64,000 nucleotides of DNA from Monarcha castaneiventris obscurior (lineage: Eukaryota; Chordata; Aves; Passeriformes; Monarchidae). The position numbers and the translations under genes were made by a program. How positions within the stretch are numbered: the first letter of the stretch is position 1; every line of letters starts with the position of its first letter. The notes under the pieces are model-generated. The model saw only the letters and a program-made list of their open reading frames with translations, made no database searches and was not told where the DNA came from. Positions 26,501 to 35,600 of this stretch are shown here, one piece after another. The stretch is from NCBI GenBank assembly GCA_026261815.1, contig JAMPIT010000417.1, positions 8,403,501 to 8,467,500 on the forward strand, written 5' to 3'.

Positions 26501-28874
26501 TGTTGGGGCTTGTAATTGCGGAATCACTGGGGTTATTCTTTGACAAATTACCACTAAGACCTTTTGCCCTGTATTTCTTTCCACAAAAGCACTGTGGGAG
26601 GACATACCTGAGGACCCTTGCCTTCCCCCGCCCCATCAGCAAACTCTGTGGTGTGGCTGGTTGCTTTGCTTCAGTGGTTCTGTGTCTACTAACGCAGCCT
26701 AAAGCATCTCAAAGAGTCATGAGGCTCCCAGAGGACGCTATCTCACCCACACGACCCCCAACAAGCCTGTAAATAGCACAGTCCCCCTTCCTCCTGAACG
26801 TCTGAAAACCCCAACTCCCAACTGCCCAGTTTGTCAGAATGAGAAAAGTGTGGGATGGACTGTGTGTGTGTGAAGAGGGCAGGGGAGAAAAAGAATGAGT
26901 CATGGAGAAGGGAAGGAATCAAGGGGTAAAAAAGCAGGAAAGGGTGACATAGTTTGGAAAAAACCAGATGGATCAAACTTGCAGGGCAATTTCGACTGAG
27001 CTGCGGAGAGAGTCCTTGTTAGGTTTCCTTGACTGCTTTGGAAAATAATTCTGAGGTCCATGCCTGTACCTTACTCCGCTTCCCTAACAGGAGGCTCTGC
27101 TCTGCTCTTTGGAGGCCATTCATCAATGCCACTGCACACTTTGGGTCTGCACTTCTGGGGAGCGCTCTGCAGAGAGGCAGTGAAGGCAGCAGAGGCAGCT
27201 GGGCAAGCAGCAGGTGAGATAATAGAGCTGCTTTGCCTCTCCTTCCCCTCTCTCTCTCCATGTTGAGAACAAGCTGAGCTGACGGGAGAGGGGCACTCGG
27301 AGGGAAGCACTGCCCGGCTCCCTCTGGACACTTGCAGAGGCAGAGGGAATCCAGCCCTGTACCAAGGGATTGAGGAATGGCTTCAGCCTTGTCAGAGTCC
27401 TCAGCACCACCTCAGTTCCACTTCCCTCTAGGACTAGGTTAGCACACAGATGAAGTAAAGCCCTGGTCAGGGTTCTCTGCACAGGGGGAAATTTCACCCT
27501 GATGAAGAACACACCACAAAAACACCCGCAGATTTCAGAAGGATGCTGTCAGCCCAACCAACACTGAAGTTTTCCAGTTCAGACACACAAAAAATGGCTA
27601 GTATCCTCTCCAGAGAGGACATTAGGTTGTTGTTTGGAATTTATTTTAAGTGAGCAAGGATTGAAAGGAAGGTGCATCAGCATCACATTTGTGGGTCTTA
27701 CACCTGCTCCTGAGGTTGTTTCCCCACTCTCAGGGCAGACCCAGATAGAAAGTTCTTCACAAACTGACCAGGATTGTATTTTCAGTGCTGTCACTCCAAA
27801 CAGTACACAGACTTCAATTCCTGTTGTGGGGACTTATGCCTTCAGCCTCCCCATCTAAACGGCATGTTGGAGTTACCCAAACATCTGGGTACTTGTGTGG
27901 CCAGCAGAGTTCTGTGTGTGCTGGTTTCACTTCCCACTGCAAAGGGCTCTGCTGAACCACCTCGGTGCTAACTGAGGCTTTCAGTCCCACGGAACATTAT
28001 GGGAATAGGGAGATGGCTTTTAAAGGACAGAGGTAAGTGGGAAGTGACCACCCAGGAGAGCTGGAAGGAAGGACTGCAGAAGCAGCAGGGGAAGGTAAGG
28101 AAGAATGATTGTATCTGTAGCACTGCTGCCACCCATCCATGTGTTACACACCCATGGTACGACAGCAAAGGTTCATCAGGCCCATTTGCAAGGCAATGGA
28201 GGGCTTTGAGTGTAGCTCCTAAAGGGTTTGAGCACCTCCACCCATGGCAGCACACAAGCAGAGCAGCCTGATGGGCAGCTTCTGCCTGAAGGAGGCTCTC
28301 TGGTAGAAAAACTTCACCTGAAATTCCTTTTCTGTTCTGATATGGCTGCTGTGTCATCTCCTGTACAGACCACCACCTCCACAGCCAGGTACCAGCCTAA
28401 TAGCAGGGGGATGACAGAAAGCCTTCCAGCTCCTCAGTTCCCTCAGTGTCTCCCTCCGGCAGCCACTCCACAGTTCTCTGCCAGCTTTTGTCAGAAGAAA
28501 TTCAACATAAATCCCAACAGGTTTAATCTGCACATTTCAGCTATGGGGGGAAAGGTGGGCAGACGAATTTATGTTATCTCTTGGTCCCCTTATCCCATGT
28601 GACAACTTACATCCATCCTTCAGGATGGCTTCCAGTGACTTTTGACGACGGCTCTTACCCCACACACCCCAGCACAGGATACCACAGTACCAGTCTGCTC
28701 TCCCATGTTTCACACATCCGGCTCAAGGGCTTGGCACAGCAGCTCTGTGGCCTCACCCAGACAGTCCTGAGAGGGTTCTGAAGGGAGCTGGAAGAGGACA
28801 CACACTGCAGGGAGAGCAGCCTCCCCAGGGCATCAAGTCTTACCTGCAAACAGATGTGTGCCTAACAGGACCAT
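14445..28874 (-). CDS. CYTH4: Cytohesin-4, ARF guanine-nucleotide exchange factor (whole coding span)
   Basis: Thirteen coding exons on the minus strand, in transcript order: 28874-28844, 24736-24654, 22559-22495, 22211-22145, 19840-19722, 19361-19281, 18630-18518, 17963-17815, 16824-16713, 16299-16223, 15871-15800, 14974-14820, 14517-14445. They sum to 1197 nt, 398 residues plus stop; from memory human CYTH4 has 394. The order is an N-terminal coiled coil (about 10-60), Sec7 domain (about 65-250), PH domain (about 262-375) and basic tail. Sec7 catalyses GDP/GTP exchange on ARF proteins; its catalytic glutamate is E160 in [18 protein letters not shown]. The PH domain has the two-glycine [10 protein letters not shown] form, associated in this family with selective PIP3 binding. 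Several residues match cytohesin-4 rather than 1-3 as I recall them ([28 protein letters not shown]). In mammals it is mainly a leukocyte gene. Two points are inferred: exon 1, and the exon 3 end, which needs a GC donor. Confidence 0.93.
14820..14974 (-). CDS. CYTH4: CYTH4 coding exon 12 (PH domain)
   Basis: 155 nt between an AG acceptor (14976-14975) and a GTGAGG donor (14819-14818). It encodes the second half of the PH domain, including [35 protein letters not shown] and the C-terminal helix start [16 protein letters not shown] is the cytohesin-4 version of this loop. Confidence 0.95.
15800..15871 (-). CDS. CYTH4: CYTH4 coding exon 11 (PH domain)
   Basis: 72 nt, phase 0 at both ends, with acceptor AG at 15873-15872 and donor GTAAGT. 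It encodes [20 protein letters not shown] then PKKP. The [14 protein letters not shown] block is near-invariant in cytohesins; here the Arg is Leu. Confidence 0.95.
16223..16299 (-). CDS. CYTH4: CYTH4 coding exon 10 (PH domain, PIP3-binding strands)
   Basis: 77 nt. With the last base of exon 9 it gives [20 protein letters not shown] then YFEYTT. The Lys and Arg residues of KTWKRRW are the phosphoinositide head-group ligands in cytohesin PH domains. Only two glycines precede Arg. Acceptor AG 16301-16300, donor GTAAAG. Confidence 0.96.
16713..16824 (-). CDS. CYTH4: CYTH4 coding exon 9 (Sec7 end, linker, PH start)
   Basis: 112 nt encoding [37 protein letters not shown] and the first base of a Gly codon. 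It ends the Sec7 domain, contains the linker that contributes to autoinhibition in this family, and opens the first PH strand. Acceptor AG 16826-16825, donor GTGAGG. Confidence 0.96.
17815..17963 (-). CDS. CYTH4: CYTH4 coding exon 8 (Sec7 domain)
   Basis: 149 nt encoding [40 protein letters not shown] and [10 protein letters not shown]. This is the C-terminal half of Sec7, including the conserved hydrophobic-groove helix with [13 protein letters not shown]. The GAT codon is split across the junction with exon 7. Donor GTAAGA. Confidence 0.97.
18518..18630 (-). CDS. CYTH4: CYTH4 coding exon 7 (Sec7 catalytic exon)
   Basis: 113 nt encoding [37 protein letters not shown]. It holds the glutamic-finger residue (E160 here), which displaces Mg2+ and the GDP phosphate in ARF exchange. 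All neighbouring catalytic-loop residues are intact, so the enzyme should be active. Acceptor AG 18632-18631, donor GTACTT. Confidence 0.97.
19281..19361 (-). CDS. CYTH4: CYTH4 coding exon 6 (Sec7 domain)
   Basis: 81 nt encoding [20 protein letters not shown] then NLVQALR. Cytohesin-1 to -3 read DEFN here as I recall; DP.N fits cytohesin-4. Both ends split Arg codons. Acceptor AG 19363-19362, donor GTGAGT. Confidence 0.95.
19722..19840 (-). CDS. CYTH4: CYTH4 coding exon 5 (Sec7 start)
   Basis: 119 nt beginning at a phase-0 boundary: [53 protein letters not shown] is the cytohesin-wide Sec7 helix B/C signature. Acceptor AG 19842-19841, donor GTGAGC. Confidence 0.96.
19841..22144 (-). other. 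CYTH4: CYTH4 intron 4, containing an AT-rich block
   Basis: About 20040-20960 is markedly richer in A and T than the flanking introns, with many poly-A and poly-T runs on both strands and no long open frame. No terminal repeats or target duplication were found, so it is not assigned to a transposon family. Confidence 0.45.
22145..22211 (-). CDS. CYTH4: CYTH4 coding exon 4
   Basis: 67 nt encoding [20 protein letters not shown] then EK, the segment joining the coiled coil to Sec7. The first base must complete a codon begun with two bases in exon 3, which constrains the exon 3 donor. Acceptor AG 22213-22212, donor GTAGGA. Confidence 0.93.
22495..22559 (-). CDS. CYTH4: CYTH4 coding exon 3 (coiled coil), GC-type donor
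   Basis: The acceptor is a good polypyrimidine AG (22561-22560). The exon encodes [20 protein letters not shown] and E, then a split Ser codon. The exon must end with two bases of a codon to stay in frame with exon 4. No in-phase GT exists. Two GC donors do: AG|GCAAGA at 22494, as listed, which keeps the human length, and AG|GCAAGT at 22458, which extends the exon to 22459 and adds 12 mostly acidic residues. Confidence 0.75.
22560..28843 (-). other. CYTH4: CYTH4 introns 1 and 2
   Basis: Apart from exon 2, no exon, RNA gene or certain repeat was recognised. Open frames in 24.6-28.5 kb are under 135 codons without family resemblance. Confidence 0.5.
24654..24736 (-). CDS. CYTH4: CYTH4 coding exon 2 (coiled coil)
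   Basis: 83 nt encoding [20 protein letters not shown] then ELLDDIK, matching the cytohesin N-terminal coiled coil (family pattern IR..KQELL.DI). Acceptor AG 24738-24737, donor GTAAGG. The first two bases complete a Glu codon if exon 1 is as proposed. Confidence 0.9.
28844..28874 (-). CDS. CYTH4: Candidate CYTH4 coding exon 1
   Basis: An ATG at 28874-28872 with A at -3 and G at +4 opens a 31-nt frame, [10 protein letters not shown] plus one base, ending at a strong CAG|GTAAGA donor. The phase matches exon 2 exactly and gives [20 protein letters not shown] as the N-terminus. The total length then falls at 398 residues. Support is splice signal, start context and phase only; the first residues of cytohesins are poorly conserved, so another first exon remains possible. 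Confidence 0.5.
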
Positions 28875-31855
28875 CGTGTCTCCAGGTAGGAGTGGCCCCA
28901 AGGAAAGGTGTACACACACTTCTGACATTCAGGACAATCATGCCAAAACTGAGCAATTCCAAATGCGTTCAGTACCCTAAAGCTCACTGGAAAACTGATT
29001 CTGGTGGCAGCCTTGGCTCCCAAGGGAGTTCAGCATCAAACAAACCCACTTTCTCGCCCAGCTGTGGAATGACAGGACAGGATTGAGCAAAAATATCAGT
29101 CAGAGCCAGCACATGTCTCCAGGCATTGCCTGTCTCCAGGCTCTGCCTCTACCCAGAACTGAGCTAACCCACACTGTGCCTGAAGAAGATCTCATTGTGC
29201 TACTGCAGTGTGTACACTTGCTTCAAAGTACGCCTGCTTGAATGTGCAACTTTCAAGACATAATTAACTCAGTAACACATAACTTGAGTGAATGACTGTG
29301 TCAGACCTTCAGTTAGGAGACCCCCAGTTTCTGTTGAAGGCACACCCCAAAATAAACAGAAAAATATGAGTTATCCCTCCTCCTGCCCAGTTTGTCCTGC
29401 AGAAGCTTTGTCCACAGTTGCTTTTAGGTACTGAGGGTTGGGTGATCAGAAGAGACCCATTTTCACCAACATTCAACACCAGACAGATGCTGGCAAGAAC
29501 TCAGCTCCCAAAGATACCACCAATTTCCCTGGCAAGCAAGGCTGGTATGTGGTTTGCGCATGCCCTTTCCTTGGCTACACACTTCAGAGCTAAAAAGTGC
29601 ACAACAGCTGTTGAAACTGGGCATTGCTTTTGGCTTTCACTCTGTGCTCCATATCCCATACACAAAAGCCTGAGGGGACACAGTCACAATGAGAAGAGAC
29701 ATTGCAAGGTGATCCTTTTTCTTCCTGGCCTCTGTTCAGCCTGTTCCCATTCACCTCTCCCACTTTGCTGGCTTTGTGCAGACACACACTCAGAGGTTCC
29801 TCAGCCCAAAGCTGGAAATATTCAGTCTGGTAGTGTGCCTTTTCTCGCTGAATCCCAAACACTTTGTCCACCACCTGCCAAAGCAGGAAATAAAAGCTAA
29901 GATCTCAGTTCCTCAGATGTGGCTTATTTCCCCTCACCCACATCTGCCCACTGAGATGATTTCAGGCAGGCCCACCTATAGATCACTTGGAGCTTCTAGA
30001 ACCTTATTACAGTGGTTTACCTCTAACATGGACATAAGCACAAGAGGCCCCAGGACCAAAAGGCTCCAAGGGCGTTACAGTGGGATACCCAACTGCATGA
30101 GAGGCACCACAAAGGCAAACCAGCTCCTGGGACCTGCAGGGAAACAGCACTGAAGAGCCTGCTGGAGTTACACGAAGAGCAGCCACAGCCTGCAAGTGCT
30201 CACCTCAGGTGTCATGTACACCATTGAGGAGTCAGCTCCCAGCTCAGCCCAGCATCCCTGGCCCAAGCAATCAGAGCAGTCACACTCTCAGCACAAAGGC
30301 CCATTCAAACCAGTGAGAGAATTTCTCCTGATGTGAAAGGAGAGCAAGTAAAGAGAAAGCCATGCCCGATGCTGAAGACTGACAAGCAATTAACTGTAGC
30401 ACCAGGGATCTTCCTGGTTTGTCATTCCTCCAGCCACCAGCCACAGCATCCAGTCTGGCTGCTGGGATTGATTTCATGGTGTGCTCTGCTCCATCCAACT
30501 GAGTGCACAGCCCTCACCCCAAAAAACGCACACAATGGTTGAGGCTTACCAGCAGGACAAAGATCCATCCCGAAGAGCACGATATATTTTTCAACACAAG
30601 GGTTGTTCCTCCTTGTATTTGGCTTGTTCAGATGCTTCACAGAACCGAAACAACTTGGAGCCAGCGAACAAGACCGCAGCAGCTTTAGGGGGGACGGGTT
30701 TCCCTGTGACTCCTCCCTTTCCCTCCTCATCCTCCCCCCACACCACCGATCACATGTCACAAGCTTGTAGCAGTGGAGGAAACTGTGTATGCTTGTTTCA
30801 ATGAGCTAACAGGGGCTGATTGGCCACTTCGGAAATGCAAATGTACAAATTCATTTCCATCTCAGCAGCTTTTTGGGGATCTCTGTTTGAGGAGACTAAA
30901 GTGAGCAGCGAGAGGCTTTTGTCTGAGATCCTCAGAGGAGAGGTGGGGGGAAAGTAGGTTCTGGATTCAGAAAACCCATCTGATTGGGGAAGTGGTTTCA
31001 TTTTAAAGGGAAGATTCTTCCTGTGTTAATTCTGCAGCAGGTTGGGGTGGCGGCAGGGATGGATGAATACTCCAGAATTGGAGAATTGTTGATGGAGGGG
31101 AGAGTAAAGTCATCAGACACTTCTGCCTCTCTCACTGCTCAGTAAGGCACTTTAAGTCTTGCTCCTTTTTTCCCCCCTAACAAACTGTTTTTCTCATGAA
31201 ACCTTGTCAGTAAGAACAGAGTGGACTAAGAAGAAATGCAGTCCTCTCTCAGGTTTAGCAATACTCCCGCTGGTGAGAGAGCTGGCATTAGCAGGACTGT
31301 TTTGAAGGCACTTGTGCTGCTCTGTTCTCCTGTGAGGCACAGAGGTGCTCTTTCTTCTCCAGGCCCTCCACACAGCTCCAGGAGGCTGTACACACCACAT
31401 CCCCTTGAGTTGTTTTTGGTTGCTGTGTGATTTATGTGGTAGACCTGTTCTGCAGGCAATGTGGGGGAAAAATCCCCATGCAGGAGAGGACCATGTCAGA
31501 GCCGTAAGAACTGATGATTGAAAAAATAGGTCGAGGTCAACTTCAAAACAGGTGGAATGCCCAAGTGCTCTTGCCTCCTCTGGCAGGACTGGAGCTGTAG
31601 AGGGTTGGCTCGTCTCCATCCAGGAACACTTTCCTCTGAAGAACTCTACATCCTCAGCTCCCCAACCTGCTGCTGTACTCATGGCAGTCATGGCAAAACA
31701 GGGCCAGACTTGTACCTGCCATCTTTCCCCGAGACAGCGAGGCAGAGTTTGCAAGAGCATTGCACATGCAGAAAACTAAGAAAAGCTCGCATCTGTGCAC
31801 ACTCACCACCCCGTAGAAGAGGCTCCTGTGAGACTGAAGGTCCTTGACTCACTAG
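28875..31855. other. CYTH4 upstream region
   Basis: This should contain the CYTH4 promoter and any leader exon. No CpG island and no clear TATA box were seen. No coding exon recognised. Confidence 0.4.
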
Positions 31856-31859
31856 TGAT

Positions 31860-32165
31860 GTGTATATAACTCAGGTCACAACAACAAAGTGCTTACATAG
31901 CTTGGGTTATAAGATATCTATGTAACCTTAATATCAATGTAACCCAAATCATGACTTTTTATCAATATAACTTGAAAATTATTAATATAACCTGAAGCAT
32001 AACCTTCTACACTTATATAGCCTAAATCATAGCTTTTACTTATGTAGCCTGAATCATAACTTCTATACCTATAACCTGATGCTTATAACCTGAATCATAA
32101 CTTTTGATACCCATATAATCTGATGTGAATAACTTTTTATACAATGTAATGGCTAGTATATAGTT
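31860..32165 (+). repeat. Degenerate short repeats in the LTR U3 region
   Basis: Variants of a unit resembling TATAACCTGAATCATAACTT recur about eight times with spacing of roughly 15-35 bp. The array is limited to the U3 part of the LTR, where tandem enhancer copies often accumulate. The units are too diverged for a clean period. Confidence 0.7.
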
Positions 32166-32553
32166 AACTAGTTGCTTATATGCAGAATAGAGAAAAGGAA
32201 AAGAGATAAAAACTTACCAGGTGTATAGCTTTAGAGATAGAGAAGTGTAGTACTAATGAGAAATTGGCAAGCCAAAGCCAATTATCCACAAAATGAAGAA
32301 TTTAGGCCGGTTAAGGCCAGATGGACCAAAGAGCACTGTAACTACGCATGCCCCAAAGACAAAGTTGAAAAGTTCAAGTGTGAAGAAGACTTTAGAAGCC
32401 TTCATCAAAGACCCCCGAAGACCCTTGAATTGGGGAAGTGCATGCACAGTGCAAAGAATTATCTAATAACCATGAGATCATGCTATGTAAATTAGTTCTG
32501 GCGTGTATGTGATGATGCTGTAATGACATAGCAACATTAAACAAAATTTACTG

Positions 32554-32561
32554 TATAAATA
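32554..32561 (+). promoter_or_regulatory. LTR TATA box
   Basis: TATAAATA, 72 bp upstream of the AATAAA signal in the same element. The spacing fits a U3/R promoter. Confidence 0.6.
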
Positions 32562-32699
32562 TATCACAGCACTTGACAAAGGTGGGTGAGTTAGGAGGAG
32601 AAATCCCCCTCACCACCAGCGCTGCAATAAACAAATACCTGCTCTATAGACATCAGTCTGTGGGGATTTATTTCCAGCCTATCTTTCGGGCATCACTAG

Positions 32700-35600
32700 G
32701 AAGGGAAGAGCTATTACCTTCCCACATTCCCATTCATTGAGTCTGGCTGGAAGTCCTCTGGAGAGAATAACTGGCCCTTTGGAAGGCTTCATGTGAAAGT
32801 TAGAATCTGCCTGAACACTCTGGCTGGGGTCCATTGCTCTAAGGCCATTCAGCCTCACAAAGAAAGACACAGATTGCCCTCCCTTCCTCCCAGTTTCTTG
32901 TATTTGCTGTTACCTGTGGTTATGCTGTAGGTTCAGTGCTGTGATTGGAGAGGACAAGAGCTCTGATGAACCTCCAGGAAAGAGTGGGAGATATCCCCAC
33001 CTAAAATATGTTCTCACCTCACCAAGCATGGGCAGATCAGGCAGACTGCTGCAGATCTATACTCCAGGCATTACTCCCTGTGCCTCCTGTGCCTCCTGTG
33101 CCTCCTGTGCCTCCTGTGCCAGGACCAGTTTTTCTCCCCAGGTGCTCCCTGACTGCACACAAAAACTTAAATTTGAGCTGGAAATACCTGATGTTCTGCT
33201 GGTCACAACAGAAAATATCAAAGCAACAATGTGGCTGCACTTTTCCGTTGCTTGGTACAGACTTAAAATAATTGTGTAAATAGAAAGGAAATATAAATAT
33301 TTCCTACAACTTTCAAGGGGATAAAGACAGGGACAGAGTGCCATGTATTTCTCTGTGCTGAACATATCAGCTGTGTTCCCACAAGTCTCCACAGAGCGAC
33401 AAAGTACAGGTCTGTTCAAATACAATAGCCCCTCCAGGAGGCTTAGGCTGCCATTCAGGCTGGGCTTAGGGACTGGAGTCTATTTTAAAGGTAGAAAGAT
33501 GGCGATTATAAAAGGCCATAGGCAAGAAGAAAGCCTCTTATAAAAATTACAGAAGGGTCACTTAGAGTCTGATAAACTTGAATGAAGAGCCAGAGGGATT
33601 TTTTTGTTAGACTTGAAAGTGCAGCAAGATTGAAGCTTTATGTCTTTGAAATAAAATGGTGGAAGGGAAGCACAAGGTTTTACTTTGGTAGTTCAGGAAA
33701 TATTAGTCTTGTAAAACAGAGTAGCTATAGATTTCCTTAGTACTCTAAACAGCTCTTTTCACTTCCCTGGTGTGGCCTTCCTAGAAGACATCACCACTTG
33801 CAAGCAAAGATATGTATTAGATGTTTATTTACGAAACCCAGTATATCTAACATCTGATAATGTATAAAAAGTGCTAGCAGGCAGGGGAGTCAAGTCATGC
33901 AGCTGACACTCAAGTTTGAATTCACACATATAATCTCCAGTTCCTGTTACCTCCCTTCCACAACAGGCAGGTGAAAAATGTTGTTCAACTCTCTAAGCAC
34001 CTTGTGGGGAAGAATGCACAGTCAGATATTGATCTGTATTTATTGCCAATGAAGTGGCAGACTGGTATCACCGAGATGGGGGTTGTCACTGCCTGAGAGT
34101 AAAACGTCTCAGGGAATGGAAACCCATATCAGCATCTTTGGGGAGCTGCAGAAGTACAGAGAACCAGATAAGGCCAAGCCACAAAACCCCGGTATGATTT
34201 AGTGTCTGTGAACAATTTGGCAACTGAGGGAAGGGCAAGTTTGAAACAACCATCACAAAGAACCTGAAGCCCAAAGGTTTGTGCCATGCTCTACTGCTTA
34301 CCCACATCCATAATGGAGAAGAGGAGGAGGAGGAGGTGAACCTCTTTGAGTGCTCCAGGTAGGAAGATGGCAGCGGACCTGCTGTTTTGGCCCAAAGTGG
34401 AAAGGCTGAGAGCAGCCACGCTCCAAAGACAGAGAAGCATCCATGACACAAGGTGTCAGGAACAGACCACCTGCCCCTGATTGCAGTAGTAAGCACCTTT
34501 TGCAAGTTGAGTTGCTTGTGATGGATGTAAATGTAGGTACTTTGTGTCCGGTGAGGCTGGATTGGAAAACTTCATCCTTTTTCTAAGCTTTTGTTTGATT
34601 GAACAAATTTAGGCTGGAGAGGAGGGCCACATCAGAAAACGGACCCTGTATGAAACAACTCCACAGCCTCTCTAAGAGGGACTGCAGAACATCATCGCCC
34701 ACTCCAGTTATGATCTGAGCTCTGAAGTCAGGACAGGCTTTTCAAGCAACTGTGGCAGCCTGAGAAACCATGGCCGTGAAGGCAGGAGGGGAAGCAGCAA
34801 CGGGGAGGAGTGGGAATTTTGGAAAAGGGAAGCAGCAAAGCAAGAACTAAAAGCAGGAGACAGATGGTGTGAAGCTGTGTCAAAGGGGAAGTGGGAAGGC
34901 GCAAAAGGGGAATATAGGAAGTGGGGGGAGTTTGCAGCCCAGTCAGGCTGAAGCAAATTAATGTTTACCCTGGTGGGTACCCAGTGCACAGAGAAAAGTT
35001 CTCATGGCCACTCAGGGCTGCCTGAGAGAGAGGTCACATCAAATAAATCCTATCAGGGCCCAGGGTAATGAGAAGACATGCTGTGACCATGTCCTGGGTG
35101 TGCAAAGAAATGAGCCTTGTGCTGCCTCCTTGAAAGAATCCTCCCTGCTATTCTGTCTGTGCTGAAGGACAAGCCTCCTGCTCAGCTCCTGCCCTCCTGT
35201 GATGTGCAAGCATCGTCCCTGAAAGAGTCCCCTTACCTTTTTTCCATCATCCTTGAGCGGGTAGAGCACCACAGACAGAGAGGGAGAGATAGCTCGTCCT
35301 CACTGCTTTGAGTCCTTATGGGGGGAAAACAGCATCATGCATTTCCTCCCTGGGCTGCAGTCTCACATGGGTGCCATGCAGGCCCAGCACATCCGGGCTG
35401 CTCCGAGGTGACCCAGCTCAGGACCCTGAATGCCTCCCAGAACAGAAGTGTCTCACTGAGTAATTAATTCCCATTAGCATCTCCCTCAAACTCCGCAAAG
35501 GGAACGAGAAACCCCAGACGTTTGCTCTGCTGCTCATGCAGAAGGAAACTCGTGTCAAGAGCACCTCTTGGTGGTGTCAGAGGGCATCAGATCAGCAGCA

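Larger units (their letters stand above)
31856..32695 (+). mobile_element. Solitary endogenous-retrovirus LTR
   Basis: An 840-bp element with inverted termini TGATG...CATCA and a flanking 4-bp duplication CTAG at 31852-31855 and 32696-32699. The plus strand shows a full LTR layout: a U3 with degenerate repeats, a TATAAATA box at 32554-32561, and an AATAAA signal at 32626-32631 about 64 bp before the 3' end. There is no internal retroviral coding sequence or second LTR, so it is a solo LTR left by recombination. Four-base duplications are typical of ERV1/gammaretrovirus-like elements; the family was not identified. It lies between the divergent CYTH4 and RAC2 genes. Confidence 0.85.

Noticed and set aside
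27019..27261. ATG frame [16 protein letters not shown] as an alternative CYTH4 first exon
   Set aside because: No GT donor in the right phase near the start; the 28874 candidate fits better.
31194..31760. 188-codon minus-strand frame upstream of the LTR
   Set aside because: No recognisable domain, no splice partner, and the plus strand is also partly open. Considered as CYTH4 leader coding sequence, but it does not match cytohesins.
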